Positions 56,408-64,000 of a stretch of 64,000 bases of DNA are shown here, in pieces. Both the position numbers and the translations under genes were made by a program. The stretch is from Adenophora triphylla var. japonica. Its lineage: Eukaryota > Streptophyta > Magnoliopsida > Asterales > Campanulaceae. The notes beneath the pieces were generated by a model. That model worked only from the letters and a program-made list of their open reading frames with translations, was not told where the DNA came from and ran no database searches. Positions within the stretch are counted from its first letter, which is position 1; each line of letters starts with the position of its first letter. The stretch lies in contig JAFEMH010005381.1 of NCBI GenBank assembly GCA_022495995.1, positions 92,001-156,000 on the forward strand, read 5' to 3'.

Positions 56408-56976
56408 TCATAGCTTGCCGGCCAAGCACTTGCCATTGCACCGCTTCCGCGGATCACTTCGATCGCTCCGTTGGCATTGATGAATTTCACGCATTGGTGA
56501 AGAGTAGATGATACCGTTTTCATCCGATGTATCCAAGGTCGTCCCAACAAAGCAGAAGGTTGGTTTGATTTCCACGACTTGGAACTCTACCGACTCTAGT
56601 TGTACGTCGAATTGGATCCTCAAATTGATGACTCCTACGATTGGTCGTGCAGTGGAATCGTAGGCTCGGATTACCCGAGGTGAAGGCCTTATCGCAGAAC
56701 GGTCGATGCGGAGTCGCTTCAAGTGCTTAAAGCGATGATGTCGATCGCGGAGCCGTTATCAATCAAGACGTTCGGGAGGAAGAACATCTCTATTTTTATG
56801 AGGATGAGGAGGGCTTCGTTGTGCCGATTCTCACATATTGGCAAGTCATCGTCTGTGAAGGCTAAACCGCTTCCCGTGCTACCGCTGGACTCGCCTCTTC
56901 GGGGAACGTTCGATCCATCCATTTGTATGCCTTGGGCCGGGGCAAAGATCGTAGGGAGACAGCTGCCCTTGGGCAT
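56408..56976 (-). pseudogene. Protease of element B, frameshifted
   Basis: The first frame (56976 to 56719) ends with LIKIEMFFLPNVLIDNGSAI. It carries the D-N-G-S variant of the aspartic protease active site that is usual in Tat/Ogre elements. A second frame (56722 to 56408) continues with RAYDSTARPIVGVINLRIQF and EFQVVEIKPTFCF. The expected LLGRPWIH segment is garbled there (GTTLDTSDENG). Upstream the frame shows AFTDDDLP. Two frameshifts make it non-functional. It would have processed the Gag-Pol polyprotein. Confidence 0.78.
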
Positions 56977-57111
56977 TCTTGTCGGAATTCCCGGCCACGA
57001 GATCTCTTGACTCCGGTTTCACGCTCCCAGCCGTAGCGGGACAAAGATGCCGACGGTTTCGGAAATTGCAGGGTCCGCTCTCGCTTGGAGTTTCGTCAAA
57101 GGCTATTGAGT

Positions 57112-58910
57112 TTACCCCGTCGTTTCGGGGAATGGATTTCCGATGGTATTGGGACCACGAGGGCGTTCCAATTTTCCCTCCTCAATGAGCCCTCGGACCA
57201 CCCGCTTGAGTACGAAGCAATTGTCGGTGGTGTGGCCGGGTAGTTGTGGAAGGCGCAGTGTTTGCTCATATCCATGTTGGGTTTGAGAGTCTTCGGTTGG
57301 AAATTCTCGAGTGGCTTCGAGAAGATTTCGTTTCACCAAAGCTTCAAATACTTGACCCAAGGGCATTTCCAGTTATCTAAATGCCGGAACTGTGGGAAGC
57401 GAGGGGGATTGTTATTCTGGGGCCGCTTGATCGCGGTTTACTTGAGCTCCGTTCGAATGTAGTGCATCGTTCCGGCCGCTTCCTTTCCTTTTGTCTGAGC
57501 AGAGTTGAAGTTGCCGTGTTTGTTCGATAGCGGTAAGATGAGGCAGGGGTTCTTTGTTGCCTTTTGAAGACTCGTGGTCTTTTCAAACTTTGTCCCGACG
57601 TTGACCATGGCACGGAGATCCTGGATAGAAATGGTGGCCGATCAAGGTCCTCAAAGATGGTTTGAGGCAGGAATGGAAGATGTCCATCTCGCTTCTTCTT
57701 TGGAAAGTGGATCCATTATCTCGCTTAGCTTCCAGCCCATCTTTTGTAGAACTCGCCCACCGGTTCGTCATCCTTTTGTTCTAAGTGGCTTGTGTGTCAT
57801 GGCGGTTTGTTTCCCATTCAAGATTGGCGCGGTACTTCTCCAGAAGATTTCACCGATCCGATCCCACGTGGAGCGGTTTTCGCTCTTCACATTGAGGAAC
57901 CACCTTAGTGCCGTGGATTTGAGGGAATGCCGAAAATGATCTCGCCATCTCGCTGAGGGGTTGCCCTTCGCTCTCATACCCAGGACGTAGGTGTCGATGT
58001 GGGTTTTTGGGCATTCTCGTCCCGTCAAACTTTTCCATCTCCTGATCCCGAACTTTGGAGGGAGAGGGACCACTTTGTTCGGGTCGCAGGCAGGAGGGAG
58101 TCCTTCCGAGAACTAGCTAGCTTGCCTTGCATGTCTTTCATTTGTTCGATCGCCCAAGCCATGTGAGGTCACTGTTCGAGGCGGGTTACCGTTTTCAGAA
58201 CGGAAACCGAAGATGGAGGTGGATTGGCTGATGGGATCACCATTCGGGAGTCTTGGGGAGGTAGTTGAGTGTATACCAACCCATACCCCTGGGTGTCAAG
58301 TTGAGGACGTGATTGCCAGTCCGCTAAGGGTCAGGTTTGGGGAACTGGGAAATGATTCGTTAGCCCCAATCGCGTACTAGCAGTGGCAAACTTGAGATGT
58401 CGGGTATCCGCCGGGATGCCCGTCCCCGGTAAGAATGGGGACTTTTGATTGTGGTTGCGAGGCTCGTATAGAGGCAAAGGATTGAATCCTGGGATACCGA
58501 GATGCATTGGGATCTCGCGGAGCAGCACGTATGTGTGCCGCTGGGTACCGGGCTTGATGTGCAGAGCCGGAAACCGACCGTGCCGAGGCGGGCATGCCTG
58601 AGCCGCTGACCGACGCCCGAGGGAGCTTTGAGCGAGAGCCGCTTGCTGGGCCGGGATCTCGTAGCTTGGCGGAGGCGGACTCCGCCGATAGCTTTGAGAA
58701 ACCGGGGAGCCAGATGTCTTCGTCCTTCTATGAGAACAAAGGTTCCATCGGGTTGGGGAACCGCGACGGCTCGAAGACGCAGGTGTCTACGATCCAGCTT
58801 GCTGTTCCTCTTGGCGCTTCTTGATGGTTTCGAAGGCTCGCAGCACCTCCTCCATTGTCTGGAGGTTCCTTAGTGGCGGTTCCGTTTCCTCACCGTTATC
58901 TCGCTGATCC
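57112..58910 (-). pseudogene. gag: Gag of element B, frameshifted
   Basis: The N-terminal part near 58880-58790 reads MEEVLRAFETIKKRQEEQQA, a coiled-coil-like helix. A proline-rich stretch follows. The gag core at 58073-57768 and overlapping frames reads KTHIDTYVLGMRAKGNPSA and RWRDHFRHSLKSTALRWFLN, the standard Tat gag signature, then WDRIGEIFW. The C-terminal module at 57366-57112 reads PLGQVFEALVKRNLL and PGHTTDNCFVLKRVVRGLIE, the same GHxTxxC type as in element A. At least four frameshifts are needed to join these. The product would package the element's RNA. Confidence 0.8.
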
Positions 58911-60229
58911 CGCCATGGGGAGTATCGGACGGTGCGGACCGTTGAACCGGAAGGGCTATCGGACCTTGTGACCTCGATACCGAAAAGGCGGCTTCCGTAT
59001 TCTCAACCACTCTCGGTTCGCCGGAGGGGTGACGGGCAAGGTTTAGACACGTGAATGGCCTAACGGGATAAAAGGGGAAAGCTCTCGTGGCATGCGGTTT
59101 CCGTTTCTTTTATTTTTTGATTTTTTTGTTGTTTTAATTTACTTAAAACATGTTTTCTCGTAGTCCTAGGTAGGTTGGAAAAGATTGCTCTTCTTTTCGC
59201 AACTATGCTAGATCCTGGGTCAGCTGAGACCATCTCGTGCGGCTATAAGCCCCTCGCTTTGCACTCCGTATTTCGACATCCCAGGGTGGACAAATTTCAA
59301 AGCGAGGGTCCTATAGTGCAAGCGGTTTCCACCGCCTAAAAGAAAATCAAACCTAAGGACCGAGCTCGTCATGTTCGTTTTGATGCGTTAGCCATGTGAA
59401 TAGTGAACCAAGCCGGCCACTAAGTCAAGATCAGTCAAGAGTTCTAAGATGACCTCTCTTTGCCTTGCTTGCGCAAGGGATCTCGTGGACGCTGGGCGTT
59501 GGCCGGGTCATATTGTCATGGCCGACGGATCAAAGGCTTGATGACATGGTGTCACGAGCATGGATGTATATCCGGGACTAACATCGTGCTGGGTGTAGCT
59601 TCGGAAATCAAGATCAGTCAAGATTTTAGCATGACCTTTCATCACTTTGCTTGCGCAAGGGATCTTGAGTTCCGAGCCTTGACTCGTAAAATGGCCTAAG
59701 ATGGTATATGTATCCAGGCCGTATGACACCTGACCGGGTAAAACCAACCGAGTCCGGACAGAGTGTGACTCAAGACTCAAACGTGTGGTTGACGCCGCTA
59801 GGATGGGATGTTTGGAATGATCTCGTGCGCGTCCAAGAGGCCTAGGAAGACCAAACGGATCGCAACCGAGACCACTCCGGGTTGAGGGTTGTAGTGTGCA
59901 GCCGTATCCGAGGCAAAGAAGGCGCGTAGCGTGCGGTGTAACCGAGGCAAAGAAGTAGTAGAGTGCGGTGTAACCGAGGCAAAGAAGGCGCGTAGTGTGC
60001 GGTCTCTAAAATTCTTTTTCCGAGTAAAACAGAAGTTTTTGAAGAATTTTAAATGTATGCACAGATGTATATTGATGCATTTTTTTTGTATTTTTATTTT
60101 TTTGTAAAATAAAAACGAAGCACGTGCACACACACATAACGGTTAAAGGAAGGGGTAAAATGAAAGTTTGACCCTCATCATCGTTTTAAAAATCTTTTGT
60201 TTTGTTTAAAAGTTTTTAAAACAAAATAG
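58911..60229 (-). other. Leader of element B, non-coding
   Basis: It holds the inverted AGTTGCGAAAAGAAG-type box near 59185-59205, shared with A and C. Duplicated TCAGTCAAGA...TGACCT...CTTGCTTGCGCAAGGGATCT units lie at 59425-59485 and 59605-59665. A tandem GTGTAACCGAGGCAAAGAAG repeat lies at 59895-60003. No gene is visible. Confidence 0.65.
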
Positions 60230-60247
60230 TCCTCAATGAGTCGCCTA
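60230..60247 (-). other. Primer binding site of element B, degenerate tRNA-Arg type
   Basis: The minus strand reads TAGGCGACTCATTGAGGA next to the 5' LTR. The first half matches the tRNA-Arg site of A and C (GGCGACTC); the second half has diverged. Confidence 0.5.
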
Positions 60248-60249
60248 AC

Positions 60250-61236
60250 CGAAATTACCCTGATCCGAGAGGCAGCCGCAATCGCGCCCCGCATCCGGCA
60301 TCTTTCGCGTTGGAGCGAGTGTCTCGTCGTTTTTTGTTTTGTAGAGTCGCCACGCCGTTTTTTATTAAGCCCAAAACATTGAAAAAGGGCATCAGTTTAA
60401 AGATAATTTTAAACTGTTTTTGTTTTGTGTGATGAGATTTTGAGTTCGGAGGTCAGATGACTCCCAGAAGAGAATATTAGAATATTAGAGCTCACTCCGA
60501 GTAGCCTCGTAAACGAGTCTTTCTGATACCCCTAATATCCTTTTAAATGTTGTGTGTGTGTGTGTGTGCTTTTAAAAATGCATGTCAGATCGGATGTCTA
60601 CATTGTATGCTATGTATGGAAATGTATTGAAATAGTATAGGAAGGAAGCCTTACCAATGTTGGTTCGTGTTTGTCTTCCGCCGGGGAATAGTGTTTGAGG
60701 TCGGAGTAGCGTTCCTGCATGGATCGGGATTGCTTCGGGAGGGACCGGTTGTCTCATGACGCAGTTTCGACGTGAGTTGAGGTTGTAGGCCGCGTTCGGG
60801 CAGAGGTTCTACAAGGCGCTGGGATCGCTCGGGATCACTCGGGCGAGGTTCGGCAAGTGCGTTGTGGTGGCGGTGAGTCACTCGGGCGCAGTTTCGGCGT
60901 GGTTTGGGATCGTCGGTTTGACTCGGAAAGAGCCGGGACACCGTGGAAAGACCAGCAAGGCCTCGGAGTACCACGAGGGGCCTCAGAGTACCTCGAGAGT
61001 GCCTCGGCAGCGCGGGAGCGTCTCGGAAGCGCTCGGGAGGCTTCTGAGCACCACGAGGGGCTCGGAAGGCCTCGGAAGGATCCGAAAGGGGCCGGGAATG
61101 CCTCGAAAGGACTTAGAGGGGAAGCCAGAAGGCCTAGGGAGGAAGAGAGAAGTGGGAGGTCTCCGAGACTGCGTTGATGAGTCTGTGGTGTTTCCCGTGT
61201 GTTTGAAAGGGGGTGATCCAGATTGGGGTACTTACA
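60250..61236 (-). repeat. 5' LTR of element B (987 bp)
   Basis: It pairs with 36034-37022 and lacks the same part of U3. It starts on the minus strand at 61236 with TGTAAGTACCCCAATCTGGA. Its inner end is CCGAAATTACCC rather than TGAAATTACCC on the plus strand. Confidence 0.9.
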
Positions 61237-62104
61237 CCTTTGCACCAAAATCCCATTTTTCATGCATTAAAATCATTCCCTTTCCATTTAAAATCCCTTT
61301 TCACATTAAAGATGCACTCTTTGCACAAAGATCATTTCTTTACATAAAAAGCACCCATTTGCAATCAAATGCATCATTTTCAAACCAAAAATGCCATCTT
61401 TTCACATAAAGTATCATTTTTACATGCATTCCCCCATGTCCCCATTTGTAACCTTGGAACGGACCGGTGTAAAGTTCTCATATTTACATTGTTCATCCCA
61501 TTAAAGGTTTCATGATTTCTTTAGAAGGGGACAACCTTGAACCCTATATCTCCAATTATCGCTTAAGAAAGAGTATGAAGCATCTATACGAGCTCAACCG
61601 TCTTAAAGCGTAGGATTGATGGGCTAAGGACCTTCCTTTTCTAAAGAACCTCATCTTTGACCAAAAAGAGAGACATTCTCTCGATCACGCAAGTCCCGAG
61701 GGTCCCGAGGTTAAAATGCGATGATCACAAGTCATAAGATGAGGACGGGATCATAATCCCAAATACATAAAATTCCAAGGAATCCCGAGCGACAACCAAC
61801 AAATGGTTTGTACGTCCGGAAGACAACTTGGGACATTTCCCTCCTTATTTTCAAACACATGCACACAAGAAAGCACGCAAGCAAGCACGATTAATGAAAT
61901 CTTGGGAGACTTGCTCCGGCAAGGCACTTTGGGTGAACGCCAAACGTTCTTCCCAAGGGGTAACTTAACCTCCGAACCCAAGTAAAAACCTTTTTTTCAA
62001 AGTTTTGAGGTAATCAAAATGGCGTGGCGACTCCGTTTTTCAAATAACTCGGATGTCTTCAAACTCGCGTGAATCCAACACAAAATTTGGGCACCACATT
62101 CACA
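61237..62104 (+). repeat. 3' LTR of element A, second segment
   Basis: It starts with the duplicated target CCTTT of element B (61237-61241), then matches 22933-23790 of the 5' LTR and ends CCACATTCACA. The segment from 61242 is 863 bp. Confidence 0.92.
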
Positions 62105-63410
62105 GCTGGGGAAATGATACTTTTTTCAAAACTACCATTGTTTTCTAAAAAGCCTTCCGTGGGTCAAACTTTCGTTTACCCTTCCTCATTTCCGTGTGTG
62201 TGTGTTCCTTTAAACCTCGAACGGTTTTTGTTTCAAAGGCATTACATTGTCAACTTTTCAAAATCTTACCATGTTTGTGCATCCCCATTCATGCTTGATT
62301 TTCATTGCTGTCTTTTGAACTGCGCATCATAATCCTTTAAGACACATTCTGAAAAAATCTCTGTTTTACTCAGAAAAAAGGAATTTTAGTGACCGCACAC
62401 TACGCGCACTTGCTGCCTCGGAACACCGCACTTCACGTGCACTTGCTGCCTCGGTACACTGCACACTACAACCCCTAACCCGGGATGGCCTTATCAGTTG
62501 CACTCCGATTGGCCTCGCCGCATGCCTTTCGGGGGCGCACGGGGTCGTCCCAAACATCCCATCCTAGCCCGTGTAAGCCATGCACTCTTTGTGTCACACT
62601 TTGTCCAAGACCCCGGTTGGTTTTTGGCTTAGCTCGTGTCATAAAGCCTAATTGTATGTTTTTCACGCCGGACCCCGCTCCGAGTCAAGCTCGAGAGTTT
62701 GAGACCAAAGGTCGTTCCCGACCCGAAGTCTTGAGCTTTTCAGCCTTGAATTTGACGCGGAGCTCTGTCGAAAAATATACCCGAAGGTTCAATGTGACGC
62801 CGTGTCACCAAACCTCGCCGTATGTATCGTACTCAGCCCACAACTTGGCCAACGCTAAAAAGCTAAGGTCTCTCGCACAAGCGAGTCAGGAGAGGTCATG
62901 CCCAAATTTTGGCACGAGCCCCGCCTTAACTTAAGTGGCGTTGACTTCGATCGTGGCCCGTACGTCACACACGTTGAAAGTTTGGCGTGATCGCCTAGCC
63001 TTAAGTTCACTTTTTCCTTTGTCGGTGGAACTCGCTTGCCTTATCGTACCTCGCCGGGATAGTCCGTCCCGAGAAAGATGATCTACAATGGAAACGAGGG
63101 GCTTATAAGCGTAGTGACGAGATCCACCGATTAGAGCTCTAGGATTAGTTGCGAAAAGAAGACCCGCTCTTTTCCAACCGATTAGGACTCGAGAAAACGC
63201 GCTTTAAGTAAACATTAATCGGTAATCGCACATTGCACAAGCCCGAAACCTTGAGCCAAATCCCCTTTTTCGAAGCCCAAACCCTTCCTTTCGTTCCCCG
63301 CAATGAGCGTAAAGTGGTTCGTATTTCCGGTCGCCGCCTTGCCAGATCACAAGAATCTGCAGCCGTCGAGACAGGTTCTTCGGTTCCCTCGGTTCAAACT
63401 AATTTCCGAC
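62105..63410 (+). other. Leader of element C after element A
   Basis: It begins with the duplicated target GCTGG, which is also the end of C's primer site (GCTGGGGA). It shares GACCGCACACTACGCGCACTT (about 62391) and the AGTTGCGAAAAGAAG box (about 63147) with the leader of A. No gene is visible. Confidence 0.75.
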
Positions 63411-64000
63411 ATGTCTAGCTCACCGAGAAATCGTGACGGGGAAGGACCCCGCCACCGTAATGTATATGACATTGGAAGAAGCCATCCGGGCTTGTGAGGT
63501 TCACAAGAGGCGTAAAGAAGATCGCAGAATTTCGTGGTACAGCCTTTCCGAATGAGCGTGGTATAGCAGCCTATCCCCCGCCGACGGTACTTTTTTTCCC
63601 CGGTCGAGGATGACGATTCCCCGAAACCACCCACCAAATCTTCAATCAGTTCCTCCCCGCCAACTTACTTCGGATGCCTTCCAACCAAGGAAACAAATGA
63701 CCTAGGCTCCATGTTGCCACCTCTCGTGGCAACCCCGCCATTTTTGGTCGCCCAACTACTCCTATCACTCAATACCACCACCGCACCGCCGACCATCTCA
63801 GGATGCCAATATTCCTCAATACCCTCCCGGGTTCGTCCCGTTGCCTATACACGAATCTCAAACACCGGGGACAAACCCCGATACAGCCTTAAAAGGCTCC
63901 CATATATCCACATATATCAAGCCTTCCACCTCCAATCACTACCGCTCACGTGGTAGCACCCGGCGCCGAGCCTCACGGCCCACCATTGGACCCAACCTTA
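63411..64000 (+). pseudogene. gag: Start of Gag of element C, frameshifted, runs off the window
   Basis: An ATG at 63411 reads MSSSPRNRDGEGPRHRNVYD before a stop at about 63497. An overlapping frame reads VMYMTLEEAIRACEVHKRRK, matching the helix at the start of B's Gag (MEEVLRAFETIKKRQEEQ). The remainder is proline-rich in several frames, as in other Tat Gag N-termini. The gag core would lie beyond the window. Frame changes within 150 bp indicate decay. Confidence 0.55.

Larger units (their letters stand above)
36034..61236 (-). mobile_element. Tat/Ogre-like element B (minus strand), interrupted by element E
   Basis: LTRs are 60250-61236 (5') and 36034-37022 (3'). The target duplication CCTTT is at 36029-36033 and 61237-61241. 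Without E, B is about 16.6 kb. Order in its own direction: LTR, primer site, leader, gag, protease, a 225-residue ORF, a pol remnant without reverse transcriptase, integrase, two reading frames on the opposite strand, tandem repeats, hairpin-like motifs, polypurine tract and LTR. The frames are broken, so it is defective. Confidence 0.92.
21675..62104 (+). mobile_element. Tat/Ogre-like element A, interrupted by element B
   Basis: The 5' LTR is 21675-23790. The 3' LTR is 34781-36033 plus 61242-62104. The target duplication GCTGG is at 21670-21674 and 62105-62109. Without B and its duplicated target, A is about 15.2 kb. It carries a tRNA-Arg primer site, a long leader, a gag remnant and an antisense PMD-like gene, but no protease, reverse transcriptase or integrase. 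It is therefore non-autonomous. Both LTRs come out at 2116 bp. Confidence 0.93.
19650..64000 (+). mobile_element. Tat/Ogre-like element C (right end outside window)
   Basis: Its 5' LTR is 19650-21657 and its primer site begins at 21660. After the inserted element A (21675-62104) its leader resumes at 62105, completing the primer site with the duplicated GCTGG, and runs to the window end with the start of a gag region. It sits inside the reverse transcriptase of fragment D. The five bases before it are ACTAC; the partner copy would lie right of the window. Confidence 0.82.

Overview
This window looks like flowering-plant (probably eudicot) repeat-rich, pericentromere-like DNA. Nearly all of it can be assigned to transposable elements. 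Evidence: a tRNA-Asp primer site typical of Athila elements, tRNA-Arg primer sites and TGTAAGTACCC-type termini typical of the Tat/Ogre lineage, a chromovirus-like element ending in a TGTGACGACCCC-type terminus, a CACTA DNA transposon and a Stowaway-like MITE. I see no intact host gene, no rRNA or tRNA gene and no CRISPR array. The species cannot be named from the sequence.

Layout. (1) 1-10332: a non-autonomous Athila-like LTR retrotransposon with a broken gag and a protease but no reverse transcriptase or integrase. A 4042-bp CACTA element (2721-6762, TSD ATG) splits its protease. (2) 10333-12335: telomere-like degenerate repeats, a 157-bp tandem array, a 274-bp Stowaway-like MITE (TSD TA) and a short stretch resembling a host-gene 5' end. 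(3) 12336-18788: the 3' ends of two minus-strand Tat-type elements (F1, F2), each an LTR plus a tandem-repeat-rich 3' region. (4) 18790-19649: a plus-strand pol fragment (D) that stops inside the reverse transcriptase. (5) 19650-64000: a nest. Element C starts inside D's reverse transcriptase. Element A (21675-62104, TSD GCTGG) sits inside C's primer binding site. Element B (36034-61236, minus strand, TSD CCTTT) sits inside A's 3' LTR. Element E (45831-54475, minus strand, TSD AATCT) sits inside B's integrase. The order of insertion is therefore D, C, A, B, E.

How the parts relate. A and B share a Tat-type plan. Besides gag (and, in B, protease and part of pol), each carries a gene on the strand opposite to the element, between the pol side and the 3' LTR. 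It has about four exons with recognisable splice sites, resembles the plant mobile domain (PMD) family, and ends in an acidic tail. B has a second antisense reading frame resembling DUF7745/PMD proteins. The same family-specific, CG-centred short palindrome occurs upstream of the LTR TATA box and about 155-200 bp upstream of the antisense gene, which suggests shared control. A's LTR also has six TTCTAGAA sites just upstream of its TATA box, resembling heat-shock elements. A conserved hairpin-like motif (GAACTACG ... GGGATACGTAGG) recurs at least 13 times in Tat 3' regions.

Almost every coding region is frameshifted, truncated or interrupted, so the products are described as family relics rather than working proteins. 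Family names rest on motif recognition by eye; no database search was possible.
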